A DNA stretch of 64,000 nucleotides from Burkholderia glumae LMG 2196 = ATCC 33617 (GCF_000960995.1 NZ_CP009434.1:1-64000); one strand, 5' to 3'. Positions 10,104 to 18,899 are shown, counted from the first letter of the stretch. Program-made: numbers and translations. The notes: generated by a model not told the origin, from the letters alone.

Positions 10104-11956
10104 CGGCCATGCGCGATCCCGCCGGCCCGAACCCGCGCGCGCCGGCCGGCGCCCGCCACGATCCGGGCGAACGGCTCGGCAGGCTCGCGCGCGTGCTGAC
10201 GGGCGACGCCGCCGTGCAGGTGCGGATCTCGCGCGACGGCCCGGCGCTCGTGGCCGGCAGCGAACCCTCGGCATCCACGTTGCTGCTGGTGCCGGCCCGC
10301 GCCGGCGACACGCCGCTCACCGCCGACGAACTCGCGGGCTGGGTCGATCTGCTCGCCGCGCGGCTGCGCTTCGGCGAGCCGGCACGGCTCGCGCGCGTCG
10401 CCTCGAACGTGACGCGCGCGCTCGCGCAGACGATCGACGACCAGCGCGCGAGCCTCGCGCTGCTGGCCCGCTTCCCCGGCGCGGCGGCGCTGCTGGCGTG
10501 CCAGCGCGAGGCGGCCACGCGCGAGATGGCGCTGCGCTGGCCGAAGCTGGCCTGGCGCGAGCGCTTCGTCTGGCGCGTCTCGCGCGCGCTTCGCGGCGAA
10601 CCGCCGCCGCAGACCGAACGCAGCGACTCGCTCGACGCCACGCTCGCCGCCGCCTCGGCGCTGATCGACGCGGCGCGCGCCGCCACTTCCACGGCCGCCA
10701 GCATCGACGCGGCGGCGGCCATCGTCGAGCGGGTCCAGGCACTCGCGCGCGGCGACGCGAACAACATGATGATCGGCCTCGACCACGAGACGACGCTCGA
10801 CTCCCCCGCCAGCCCCGCCGAGGTCGCGGCCGAGCACGTGGACGAGCCCATGCCAGACGGCGCACACGGCGCGCTCGACCCACTCGATGCGCGCGCAACC
10901 AATCCGGCGCGGCCCGGCACCGCGATGCTCGCCGATGCCGCTGCGGCCGCCCCCGACACTGATCCCAGTGCCGCCGGCGACAGTGCGCCCGCGCCGCGCC
11001 CGGCCGGCAACGCCACCGCATCGGCGCTGTCGGTCCCGATCACCACCGCGTTCGATACCGTCACCGACCTGACGGGCAGCGGCGACGCCACCGCATGGCG
11101 CAGGCTGCGCGCGGCGGCACGCGCGCAGACCGCGCGCCTGAAGGACCAGCTCGAGCGCGCGCTGGAAGCCGACGAACAGCTGCACTGGCGTGGCGAGCAG
11201 GAGCGCGGCGAACTCGATCGCCGCGCGCTCGCGCGCCTGGCGACCTCGCCCGGCTACCGCACGCCGTTCCGCGTCCGGCGCGCGCGGGCCGGGCGCGACA
11301 CGGCCGTCACACTGCTGATCGATCGCAGCGGCTCGATGGCGGGCCGCAAGATCGAACTCGCGCGCCTGTGCGCCGCCGCGCTCTGCGACGCGCTCACCCA
11401 GCTCGGTTTCGCCTGCGAGGCGCTCGGCTACAGTTCGAGCGAGGTGCCGGCGATGCGCGCCTGGCACCGGGCCTGGCTCGCCGCCGGCCACTCGCCGCGC
11501 GGCTACAACCGGTTCGTGGAGCGGCTCGACCTGGAGATCTACAAGCGCTTCGATTCGGACAATCCGAGCGGACTCGCGCGCATCGAATCCGGCCACGAGA
11601 ACCCCGACGGCGAAGCGCTCGCCTGGGCCGCCGGGCGGCTGCTCGCGCACCGCGCGCGGCGGCGCATCCTGATGGTGCTGTCGGACGGCTATCCAGCCAC
11701 CGGCGACGGCGATCCCGCCCGGCTGCGCGCCGACCTGCGCGCGCGCATCGCCGACATCGGCGCGCGCGGCGTCGAACTGATCGGCGTGGGCATCCTCGAC
11801 GACGCCGTCGAGGCGTTCTATCCGACCCGCACCGTGGTCGAACGGCTGGGCGACCTGCCGGCCGCCGCCTTCGACACGCTCGCGCGCGCGCTGCTTCGCC
11901 AGCGCGCTCGCGCGGGCGGCCCGCCTGGCAGGGAATCAGGGCAGGGCTGCGCGTAG
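10100..11956 (+). CDS. CobT-like VWA-domain protein
   Basis: The product has 618 residues. An N-terminal CobT-like helical region (to about 230) is followed by a low-complexity Ala/Asp/Pro linker (about 235-320), then a C-terminal VWA domain. The MIDAS motif DRSGSMAG begins near residue 408, and VLSDGYP supplies the later acidic position. The start codon overlaps the stop of the ATPase gene (ATGA), indicating translational coupling. By analogy with MoxR-VWA pairs it should form a complex with the ATPase. The target is unknown, and the linker is longer and more acidic than I would expect in a metabolic CobT. Confidence 0.85.
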   Translation: MTAMRDPAGPNPRAPAGARHDPGERLGRLARVLTGDAAVQVRISRDGPALVAGSEPSASTLLLVPARAGDTPLTADELAGWVDLLAARLRFGEPARLARVASNVTRALAQTIDDQRASLALLARFPGAAALLACQREAATREMALRWPKLAWRERFVWRVSRALRGEPPPQTERSDSLDATLAAASALIDAARAATSTAASIDAAAAIVERVQALARGDANNMMIGLDHETTLDSPASPAEVAAEHVDEPMPDGAHGALDPLDARATNPARPGTAMLADAAAAAPDTDPSAAGDSAPAPRPAGNATASALSVPITTAFDTVTDLTGSGDATAWRRLRAAARAQTARLKDQLERALEADEQLHWRGEQERGELDRRALARLATSPGYRTPFRVRRARAGRDTAVTLLIDRSGSMAGRKIELARLCAAALCDALTQLGFACEALGYSSSEVPAMRAWHRAWLAAGHSPRGYNRFVERLDLEIYKRFDSDNPSGLARIESGHENPDGEALAWAAGRLLAHRARRRILMVLSDGYPATGDGDPARLRADLRARIADIGARGVELIGVGILDDAVEAFYPTRTVVERLGDLPAAAFDTLARALLRQRARAGGPPGRESGQGCA

Positions 11957-12250
11957 GGCGATTGGACGGCACGGCTCGCGATGCCGAAGTGCAGGAACCC
12001 AGCGGAATCGCGGCAGTCGCACGGCTTAGCGCCGGCGCATCGCAGACCGCCCAAAGTGGTGTCGGAAGCGTATCCAAGGCGACGCGCACCGCTGCGGGCG
12101 CATTGCCTCGCCGCCCGGCCATTGTTCACACGACGGCAACGTACTGTTCAATCCAGCGACGATGATCGGCGCAAAGAAATCGCCGATACTTCCGCCTATT
12201 CCAGTGCGACATTTTGTGTCGCCATGATTTCACTGCAGAAAAAATTTCCC

Positions 12251-12547
12251 ATGTCTTCCAGAACACCGCTCATCGGCTTGATCGCGGCGGCCCTGACGCT
12301 CTGGCTCGGCGCCTGTTCGAGCGCATCCGACGTCAGCGCGACCGACAAGCCGCACGTCTATACCGTCAACACCACGGCCCGCAGCGCCGTGCTGTCGTGG
12401 GGCGCGGCCCACCGCAAGGCGATCGGCACCGCCGACGCCTACTGCGCGCAACAGGGCATGCGTGCCAGCCCGGCCGCCGAGCACGTCTCCGACAGCGAGG
12501 CCACGCTGACGTTCGAGTGCCATCCGACACTGGTGATGGCGCACTGA
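12251..12547 (+). CDS. Small lipoprotein, hypothetical
   Basis: This 98-residue protein has a short basic N-terminus, a hydrophobic core (LIGLIAAALTLWLG) and a lipobox LGAC with Cys near residue 22, so it should be lipidated and membrane anchored. Two further Cys residues (in AYCAQQG and FECHP) could form a disulfide in the mature domain of about 76 residues. An alternative in-frame ATG at 12224 would add 9 residues. A small stem (12206-12211/12217-12222) sits just upstream. The roughly 290 bp before it, after the VWA gene, show nothing else. Function unknown. Confidence 0.75.
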   Translation: MSSRTPLIGLIAAALTLWLGACSSASDVSATDKPHVYTVNTTARSAVLSWGAAHRKAIGTADAYCAQQGMRASPAAEHVSDSEATLTFECHPTLVMAH

Positions 12548-12680
12548 GGGTCGCGCGGCCAGCCGTGATATCCGCCGCGCCGGCCTCGCACCGGCAGCCG
12601 AGGCAGAGCCGGGCTGCATATGCGGTCGTGCGGCCCGTCACGCGCGAGCGCGGCCGGCTTCGAGCCGCCGCCCCGCCCGC

Positions 12681-13550
12681 CTAGCGATCGCCGAGAAAAT
12701 GCTCGACCGCGAAGTTGAACGCCTCCGGATCCTGCAGCATCGCGAAATGGCTCGTGTCGGGCAGGATCTGCAAGCCGGCGCCGGGAATCGTCGCGGCGAT
12801 GTATTCGGTGTGCTCGCGCCGGATCGCCTCGTCGTGATCGCCGTCCATCACGAGCACCGGCGTGGTGATCGCCTTCAGCTGCGCGTCGCTCCAGTTCGGC
12901 TGCGAGGCCCACATATGGCTGATCTGGCCGACGAACGCGTCGTACTGCTGCGGCGTCGGCGACAGGCGGCGATACTCGTCGCCGCCGCGCCGGATGAAGG
13001 CCGCGAAGGTCGGGTTCTTCTCGACCTCGGGTATCACGCCGTCGGTCTTCGTATTCGCGGCGAACGCCACCACCTTGCCGACGCGGTCCGGATGACGGAT
13101 CGCCATGTCGATGCCGATGATCGCGCCGTCGCTCCAGCCGACGATGTCGGCCCGGCGCAGCTTCAGCACGTCCATCAGCGCGACCACGTCGTCGGTCATC
13201 AGGTCATAGCCGAACGGCTGCGCATCGCGCGAGCTGCGGCCGTGCCCGCGGCTGTCCACCACGATCACCTGATGGTGCTTCATCAGCGCCTTGACCTGAT
13301 GGCCGAAGTAGTCGGAATTCGAGAGGCCGCCATGCAGCAGGATCACCGGCCGGCCATGGCCGATGGTGGCGTAGTAGAGATGGATGCCGTTCACCTCGGC
13401 GATGCCGTGCTGCTCGCCCGCCACCGGTGCGGGCGTGGGCGGCAGCGTCCGCCAGCGCGGTTCGGCCTGCGCGTGCAGCGCGAACGCGGCGCAGGCGCAG
13501 AGCAACAGGCGCCGCAGCCGCGGCCGGTTTGGGTTCGGATGGATGGGCAT
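12681..13550 (-). CDS. Alpha/beta hydrolase, exported
   Basis: About 289 residues. A signal-peptide-like N-terminus (RRLLLCACAAFALHAQA) precedes an alpha/beta-hydrolase fold with HGGLSNSDYF (oxyanion loop), the nucleophile elbow GWSDGA and a terminal His in LPDTSHFAM; the Asp is likely in MDGDHDE. The GWSDG elbow resembles proline iminopeptidase-like and haloperoxidase-like esterases. The start at 13550 leaves a leader of about 30 nt after the -10 box TATAAT at 13592-13587. An upstream ATG at 13574 is possible but would give an almost leaderless mRNA. Substrate unknown. Confidence 0.82.
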   Translation of the reverse strand: MPIHPNPNRPRLRRLLLCACAAFALHAQAEPRWRTLPPTPAPVAGEQHGIAEVNGIHLYYATIGHGRPVILLHGGLSNSDYFGHQVKALMKHHQVIVVDSRGHGRSSRDAQPFGYDLMTDDVVALMDVLKLRRADIVGWSDGAIIGIDMAIRHPDRVGKVVAFAANTKTDGVIPEVEKNPTFAAFIRRGGDEYRRLSPTPQQYDAFVGQISHMWASQPNWSDAQLKAITTPVLVMDGDHDEAIRREHTEYIAATIPGAGLQILPDTSHFAMLQDPEAFNFAVEHFLGDR

Positions 13551-13586
13551 GGGAAGGACCGTGGGCGTTCGCATCGGGATGCGGCC

Positions 13587-13592
13587 ATTATA
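13587..13592 (-). promoter_or_regulatory. -10 box (TATAAT) for the exported hydrolase
   Basis: A perfect TATAAT on the minus strand lies 37 bases upstream of the chosen ATG at 13550. It is conspicuous in a region that is otherwise more than 70 percent GC. No convincing -35 was identified. Confidence 0.5.
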
Positions 13593-14050
13593 GGAGCGCG
13601 GCGCGCGCCTTTGTCACGCCGTTTCGGCGGGCCGGCCATCGGCTCGGCGCCGCGCCACGTCTCGCGCGCGGCGGCCGGACAATGGCGCGTTTATCGCCAG
13701 AGGTGCGAGGCGTGCCGCGGACTTCGGCAGCGCGGCGGCCGGAACGCGGCCCGGCTCGCTGCCGCGCCGCGTGGTTGGCGCGCATGGGGGCTCCGGCACG
13801 CGAGTGCCGGAGCCGTTGCCTGCCGCGCCGCAGGCAGGCGGCCGCAGGCTCTGCGGGTTTAGGTGTGATGATCCGGGCACTCGCGCAGTAATCCCGGCTC
13901 GACACCGGACGAAGGGGCGCCACGGTGTCTCGCACTGGCCTCCATCATCGCGTGTCCCGCCGCGCCCGTACAACAGCCGCCGCAAGGAAAACGTGCACCG
14001 CAGATGGCGCCGCGCAAACCCTAGGCGCGCGGAGGCGGCGCCGGCCCGCG
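13593..14050. other. Gene-poor interval with two hairpins
   Basis: I find no supportable gene here. Two adjacent inverted repeats stand out. One has perfect 11-bp arms (13789-13799 and 13804-13814) around a GCGA tetraloop. The second has TGCCTGC/GCAGGCA arms at about 13817-13836. Neither is followed by a T-run on either strand, so they are more like REP-type or structural repeats than intrinsic terminators. The interval leads into gene remnants at 14051-14895. Confidence 0.55.
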
Positions 14051-14485
14051 AGTTGTAGAGCGGCGCTGGCGACGGGGTGGACCATTCGAGGCTGCGGCCG
14101 TTCCACGGATCGCCGCTGGCGTCGCGCAGCGCGTCGCGGCGGCGCACGCTCACGTAGATCTGCACCGGCATGGCGAGAATCCCGAGGCCGACGAACACCG
14201 CGCCCACCAGCGCCACCACCAGCCATGGACGACGGCACCGAGTAGTGGTTCATGCGGCGCGTCATGCCCTCGAAGCCGAGGATGTAGAGCGGCGTGAACG
14301 CGAGCCACTAGCCCACCAGCCAGCACCAGAACGAGACCTTGCCCGCGGTAAATCGTGAACAGCCAGTTGAACAGTTTCACGCCGGTGGGAATCGAGATGA
14401 TGGTGGTCATCATCTCGGAGAACGCGTCGAGGTTCGCACTCGAGCCCATCGTGCAGAAGTGGTGCAGCCGGACGCAGAACGACTG
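14051..14485 (-). pseudogene. cyoB: Remnant of cytochrome o ubiquinol oxidase subunit I (cyoB), C-terminal part
   Basis: Three minus-strand frames carry consecutive pieces of the CyoB C-terminal region. RLHHFCTMGSSAN and IPTGVKLFNWLFTIYRG are in one frame (about 14485-14335), TRRMNHYS in another (about 14265-14240), and MPVQIYVSVRRRD then NGRSLEWSTPSPAPLYN in a third (about 14180-14051). In intact CyoB these are collinear in one frame, so at least two indels have broken the gene, and the N-terminal two thirds is missing. It cannot encode a working oxidase subunit. Frame boundaries are approximate. Confidence 0.75.
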
Positions 14486-14550
14486 GATGCCGATCGACGA
14501 ACTCGCGCAGCGCGTCGGCCTCAGCATGAACATCCCGCCGCCGGCAGGAT

Positions 14551-14895
14551 CTGCCGAAGGGCGCGCTGCGGCATCGCCTGTGCATCGTCGAGGACGACCC
14601 GTACTGGCTGTTCGCGCCCGATGCGCCGCCGCTCGGCGCGGTCGCCGGCGAGGGCATTCATCTCTGGTGTCCGCTGCCGAGCTACCGGGCACCCGGCGAA
14701 CTGGCGGCTGCAGCCGGCGGCGAGAGGCCGGCGGTGGCGCCGTCCATGGCGTTCCATCTCGGCGGGCGGGCCCCGGGCGCGATCCGCATCTCGCTAGGCG
14801 CGACGCCTGATCTTACGCAGTTGCACGCGGCGCTCAAGCGACTGTCGGTGCTGCTCGCGAGCGACGTGTCGAGCGGGCGCGGGATGATCGCCTGA
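14551..14895 (+). pseudogene. Remnant of MocR-type (GntR/aminotransferase) regulator
   Basis: The plus-strand frame from 14551 to the TGA at 14893 reads VEDDPYWLFAPDAPP, then EGIHLWCPLPSYRAPGEL, then APSMAFHLGGRAPGAIRISLG and a helical C-terminus. These are the aminotransferase-domain motifs of MocR proteins. In intact members about 100 residues, including the PLP lysine region, separate the first two motifs, so an internal deletion has occurred. There is no HTH domain upstream. It abuts the cyoB remnant in opposite orientation, marking an old rearrangement junction. Confidence 0.7.
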
Positions 14896-15094
14896 GGGAG
14901 ATGCGAAGGAAAAGCAACCGAAGGAAAAGAAAAGGCGGGAGCGCAGGACGGTGACGCGGCGATCAAACACGGAGGATGCGGCCGGGGCGGCCGGAATTCG
15001 GCATGCGATGCGACGGCCCGGCTTCGGGTCCCGCCGGCCGCGCCCGCCACTGCGAGGCCCGGCGCGACCGGCGAGACGCCAGGCCGGCGTTCGC

Positions 15095-15658
15095 TCAGAC
15101 TTCCAAGCCGGGCTTGCGCGGGGCCGGCATGGCCGGCGCCGGCGGGCGGGCCGGCGCCACCGTGCCGACAGGCGGCGCGACCGGCACGAGGTACAGCACC
15201 GGGCGCGGCGCCTGCATCACCACCACCGGCGGGCCGACGAACATCGCGTCGAACGGGCCGCCGGCGAAGCCGGGCATACCGCCGAACGCGGCCTGCTGGA
15301 GCGCCTGCATCTGCATTTGCATGCGCGCCTGCAGCGTGGCCATCTCGGCCATCTGGGCGCGCATCTGGGACTGCATGCGGGCCTGCACCTGCCGCATCAT
15401 GGCGGGGGACATCGACGACGCCGAGGGCCCGACGCCTTCGCTGGTGCTGGTCTGCATCACGAAGCTGGCGCCGCCGTCGGGGCTTTGCCAGCTCCAGGTC
15501 TTCACATGGGCCGGACCGGCGGCGGTCTGCACGATCCGGGACGTCTCGCGCGCGGCGACGGGCTTGCCGTCGATCTGCACGAATACCGGATCGGACGCCA
15601 TCGCGAGGGCCGGCGCCAGCGCGAACGCGCCGGCGAGGATCGCTGCATGAAGTCGCAT
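15095..15658 (-). CDS. Hypothetical secreted Met/Gln-rich protein
   Basis: The 187-residue protein starts with a clear signal peptide (MRLHAAILAGAFALAPALAMA, cleavage likely after AMA). A beta-rich N-terminal domain of about 60 residues contains a WSWQSPDG segment. A helix of about 45 residues extremely rich in Met and Gln (about 85-130) and a Pro/Val-rich tail end it. Met-rich periplasmic segments can bind copper or silver, but no defined site is visible, so this is only a suggestion. It is likely a single-gene transcript. A PmrA/BasR-type box lies about 76-92 bases upstream of the start. No family recognised. Confidence 0.72.
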   Translation of the reverse strand: MRLHAAILAGAFALAPALAMASDPVFVQIDGKPVAARETSRIVQTAAGPAHVKTWSWQSPDGGASFVMQTSTSEGVGPSASSMSPAMMRQVQARMQSQMRAQMAEMATLQARMQMQMQALQQAAFGGMPGFAGGPFDAMFVGPPVVVMQAPRPVLYLVPVAPPVGTVAPARPPAPAMPAPRKPGLEV

Positions 15659-16056
15659 CGGTTGTTTCTCCTGTCGTTATCGCTCGTTGACACGGGCGGC
15701 GAGAATATCGCGCGCAAATATTCGGCGACGAGGCTTAAACGAAGCTTAAAAACGGGGCAGGCAGCAGGCCGCATCGGATACGCCAGCGGCGGCATTTTGA
15801 GAGCAGGCCGACAAACGCCTGGAGCGGGCACGGCCGCGCCTGCCGGCCTGCACACCTCGAGCGGCCGCGTCACCCGCGCGTGGTTCTTTCGATCGCGACC
15901 CTCATACCTGTGATCGTCCGTTGTCGTCTCGCGGTTTGTCATCAGCGTTTCACAAGGCTCGCCGCACGAAGGCGAGTTTCGCGTAAACTGCGCCAGATCC
16001 TCCCTTCGCGCTAGGCCGCGTAGGTCGAAGCACCGTATTGCCAGGAGATGCCCCGC
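15659..16056. other. Divergent intergenic region
   Basis: Nothing protein-coding is supported between the Met/Gln-rich protein gene and the Rieske oxygenase gene. It holds the tandem hexamer site at 15734-15750. The Shine-Dalgarno AGGAG of the Rieske gene is at 16043-16047. A sigma70 promoter for the Rieske gene was not identified with confidence. Confidence 0.6.
15734..15750 (-). promoter_or_regulatory. PmrA/BasR-type (OmpR-family) tandem binding site
   Basis: On the minus strand TTTAAG-CTTCG-TTTAAG gives two identical hexamers in direct repeat with a 5-bp spacer. It matches the published PmrA box YTTAAK-N5-YTTAAK exactly, in the orientation of the secreted protein gene (start 15658). Related response regulators such as QseB bind similar sites, so the cognate regulator is not certain. 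Confidence 0.55.
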
Positions 16057-17181
16057 ATGCATGCAGTGCCCTTGTCGCAGCCCGACGATGTGATCGAACC
16101 GACCGCCACCGCGCCCGTGCGTGATCTGCGCCGCGTGCCCATCCACCCCGACTTCTGGTATCCGCTCGCCTGGTCGCGCGAACTGAAGCGCGGCAAGACG
16201 CTCGGCGTGCATTTCGCCGGCGATCCGATCGTGCTGTTTCGTGGCGACTCGGGCACGGTATTTGCGCTCGAGGACCGCTGCGCGCACCGCCAGGTGCCGC
16301 TGCATGCGGGCGTGGTGGACGGCGACGCGCTGCGCTGCGGCTACCACGGCTGGACCTACGACTGCAGCGGCAAGTGCGTGGACGTGCCCTACCTCGGCAA
16401 GGAGCGGCTGCCCAACGGCGTGCGCTCGTATCCGTGCCGCGAGGTGCAGGGCCTGATCTTCGTGTTCACCGGCGATTTGGCGCTGGCCGACGAGAAGCCG
16501 GTGCCGGCGCTTCCCACCGTGTCGGACCCGAAATACAAGACGCGCCGTTTCGGCCGCGAGGTGAAGTGTCATTACTCGTTCATGCACGAGAACCTGATGG
16601 ACATGAACCACCAGTTCCTGCATCGCCGCGAGATGGGCCAGATGAAGGCGCGCTCGCTGGGCCGCCGGCGCGGCGAGGGCTGGGTGGAAGTGGACTACAC
16701 CTTCTCGCGCGCCGAGGGCAAGCAGCCGATCGGCGAGGCGCTGGTGTTCGGCGCCAGCAAGAAGCCGCAGGATCAGAGCGACAAGAGCGTGATGACGATC
16801 CGCACCGAATACCCGTACCAGACGCTGAAGATCCTCTCCAGCGAAGGCACGCTGGTGATGGACCTGTGGATCGTCTACGTGCCGCTCGACAGGCAGCAGC
16901 GCACCAACCGCACGTTCGGCATGCTGTCGATCCGCAAGCCCTCGTTTCCGTTCGCGCTGGACCTGGCCTGGCCGCTGCTGGTGTGGTTTACCGAGCGGAT
17001 CTTCAAGGAGGATCGCTGGATCGTCGAGCGCGAGCAGGAAGCGCACGACATGCAAGGCGAGGACTGGAACCACGAGGTGTTCCCCGTCATCAACGACCTG
17101 CGCGACGTGCTGCGCAACAACGGCGCGCGCACCGTGATCCCGATCCTCAACCTGGGCGCCGAACCGCGGCCCGCCGCCTGA
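16057..17181 (+). CDS. Rieske-type ring-hydroxylating oxygenase, alpha-subunit-like
   Basis: In this 374-residue protein the Rieske [2Fe-2S] ligands are Cys75-x-His77 (CAHR) and Cys94-x2-His97 (CGYHGW). The mononuclear iron region is HENLMDMNHQFLH at about 180-195. A hydrophobic C-terminal stretch (FALDLAWPLLVWFTERIF) suggests membrane association, as in monooxygenases of hydrophobic substrates. The start at 16057 is chosen because AGGAG lies 9 bases upstream; the ATG at 16048 is too close to it. No ferredoxin or reductase gene is adjacent, so electrons must come from elsewhere. Substrate unknown. Confidence 0.88.
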   Translation: MHAVPLSQPDDVIEPTATAPVRDLRRVPIHPDFWYPLAWSRELKRGKTLGVHFAGDPIVLFRGDSGTVFALEDRCAHRQVPLHAGVVDGDALRCGYHGWTYDCSGKCVDVPYLGKERLPNGVRSYPCREVQGLIFVFTGDLALADEKPVPALPTVSDPKYKTRRFGREVKCHYSFMHENLMDMNHQFLHRREMGQMKARSLGRRRGEGWVEVDYTFSRAEGKQPIGEALVFGASKKPQDQSDKSVMTIRTEYPYQTLKILSSEGTLVMDLWIVYVPLDRQQRTNRTFGMLSIRKPSFPFALDLAWPLLVWFTERIFKEDRWIVEREQEAHDMQGEDWNHEVFPVINDLRDVLRNNGARTVIPILNLGAEPRPAA

Positions 17182-17268
17182 AGCAGGCCCCCTGCCCTCT
17201 CCTGCGCTGATCGGCGGGCGCGACTTGGCCCGCGCCCGCGCCGTGTCCGCGCACCACGCACCGCGCCG

Positions 17269-18285
17269 TCAGGCGGCGAACGCGCCGCGCATCAGCAGAT
17301 GCTCGAAGTCCTTGAGCGCGGCGGCCGCCGTCGCCTGCGGGCTGGTGCGGCCCAACGCGATCAGTTCGCCCATCGCATCGGTCTCGATCCGCACCGCCTT
17401 CATGCCGGCCCCCACCCGCGCGAACGGATGATCGGCCGCATAGGTACGCAGCCGCACCGCCGCGCCGACGCCGCCGTCGGCCTGCCGCTCGATGCGGCCG
17501 ACCAGCTTCGGCACCCGGCCGGCCGCGCGCCAGCGCGCCAGATCCTCGCGGCTCACGCGCGCGATTCCCTCGCGCGCGACCGCGTCGAGCGCGAGCCGCG
17601 CGCCGAAACCGGCATTCGCGAGAATGCAGACCTTGCAGGCGGTGTCGGAACCGTCCACGTCGCAGCGCGGGTCGGGCTCGGCCATGCCGAGGCGCTGCGC
17701 ATCGGCGAGCGCGGCGTCGAACGCGGCGCCGCCCATCATCCGATCGAGCACGTAGTTGCTGGTGGCCGTGAAAATGCCCTCCATCACGCGCACCTCGCAG
17801 CCGGCAGCGTTGTATTCGAGCAGGTCGATGGTGGGCAGCGCGGCAGCGGTCGCGCCGCTGATCTTCAGCATCACGCCGTTCGCGTCGGCCAGCGCGCGCA
17901 GCCCCGGATAATCGACCAGCAGCGCGCCCTTGGAGATCGCGATGCCGTGCGCGCCGGCGCCGAGCGCGGCGCGCAGGTAGCCCAGGCCCGCACCGCCCGT
18001 GCGGTAGTCGGTCGGCCCCGCCTCGATCAGCACGTGAGGGCGCGCGGCGGCCACCAACGCGGCGCCGCTCAGCGCCGGATCGAGCAGCGCGTCGGCCGCG
18101 AGCGCATCGGCGCCGGCCGGCAGCCCGTCCGGCGCGACGAGGCCGCCGCGCGAACGGCTGATGCCGGTCAAGCGCACGTCCACGCCGTAGCGCTCGCGGT
18201 AGCGCGGCCGGCGCGCCTCGAGCGCTTGCGCGACGCGGCGGCCGATCGCGCCGAACCCCGAGATGACCACGTCGCAGCGGCTCAT
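17269..18285 (-). CDS. Homoserine dehydrogenase-like protein
   Basis: This protein has 338 residues. An N-terminal Rossmann fold (VVISGFGAIGRRVAQAL) leads to a homoserine-dehydrogenase catalytic domain with GIAISKGALL (Lys of the NAD-binding side) and MEGIFTATSNYVLDRM, matching the GxxNxIL-like region of the family. It lacks an ACT domain and is shorter than housekeeping Hom (about 430 residues), so it probably acts on another beta-semialdehyde or oxoacid. It lies 44 bp downstream of the VOC gene on the same strand, and the racemase/transporter pair is further upstream. An amino-acid catabolic role is a fair inference. Confidence 0.8.
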   Translation of the reverse strand: MSRCDVVISGFGAIGRRVAQALEARRPRYRERYGVDVRLTGISRSRGGLVAPDGLPAGADALAADALLDPALSGAALVAAARPHVLIEAGPTDYRTGGAGLGYLRAALGAGAHGIAISKGALLVDYPGLRALADANGVMLKISGATAAALPTIDLLEYNAAGCEVRVMEGIFTATSNYVLDRMMGGAAFDAALADAQRLGMAEPDPRCDVDGSDTACKVCILANAGFGARLALDAVAREGIARVSREDLARWRAAGRVPKLVGRIERQADGGVGAAVRLRTYAADHPFARVGAGMKAVRIETDAMGELIALGRTSPQATAAAALKDFEHLLMRGAFAA

Positions 18286-18329
18286 GACGGCTTGCGACGG
18301 CACGCTGCGGCGCGAGGCGGGCGGCTCGC

Positions 18330-18764
18330 TCACTTCGCGAACAGCTTGCCGAGATCGGCGAACGCCTTGAATTCCAGCGCGTTGCCGGACGGATCGAGCA
18401 GGAACATCGTGGCCTGCTCGCCGGGCTCGCCCTTGAAGCGGATGTACGGCTCGATCACGAACTGCGTGCCGGCCGCGCGCAGCCTGTCGGCCAGCGCGTG
18501 CCACTGCTCGAGCGTCAGCAGCGCGCCGAAATGGCGGACCGGCACGCCATGGCCGTCCACGGCGTTGGTGCGCGCGGTGCCCGTCTCGTCGGGCGCGAGA
18601 TGCGCGACGATCTGATGGCCGTACAGATTGAAATCGACCCACTCGGCCGAACTGCGCCCCTCGGGACAGCCGAGCAGGCCGCCATAGAAAGCCCGCGCCG
18701 CCTCGAGGCTGTGCACGGGAAACGCGATGTGGAACGGAAGCAGCGGGGCAGCGGATGCGCTCAT
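18330..18764 (-). CDS. VOC-family (glyoxalase/dioxygenase fold) protein
   Basis: The 144-residue protein is a two-repeat VOC fold. The first beta-strand HIAFPVHSLEAARAFYGGLLG has a metal-ligand His, and the end has MFLLDPSGNALEFKAF with the Glu ligand. Family members coordinate a divalent metal and include glyoxalases, dioxygenases and resistance proteins. It is upstream of the homoserine-dehydrogenase-like gene and probably co-transcribed with it. An AT-rich operator-like stretch at 18838-18899 precedes it. Reaction unknown. Confidence 0.82.
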   Translation of the reverse strand: MSASAAPLLPFHIAFPVHSLEAARAFYGGLLGCPEGRSSAEWVDFNLYGHQIVAHLAPDETGTARTNAVDGHGVPVRHFGALLTLEQWHALADRLRAAGTQFVIEPYIRFKGEPGEQATMFLLDPSGNALEFKAFADLGKLFAK

Positions 18765-18846
18765 GGGTCGACACTCTCGAGTTAGGGACCGATGCCCCGC
18801 CGCGCGGCGCTCGCACGGCAGGGCGACGAGCTTCATCTTACCGATG

Positions 18847-18866
18847 CGTTTTATTGATTAAAAACG
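18847..18866. promoter_or_regulatory. Operator-like inverted repeat upstream of VOC gene
   Basis: Arms CGTTTT and AAAACG are separated by 8 bases in a sharply AT-rich 60-bp island. It lies 83-102 bases upstream of the VOC gene start and just after the racemase gene end. A second short repeat (CGATC-GTCA-GATCG) lies next to it. It looks like a promoter/operator region for the VOC and dehydrogenase pair; the regulator is unknown. Confidence 0.4.
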
Positions 18867-18899
18867 ATATTTTTCCGATCTGACGATCGATTTTTTTGA

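Noticed and set aside
8934..11956. Aerobic cobaltochelatase for B12
   Set aside because: No CobN or cobalamin gene is in the window, and MoxR-VWA pairs with other roles are common.
13789..13836. Intrinsic terminator
   Set aside because: Perfect stems but no T-run on either strand and no gene ending close by; listed as hairpins only.
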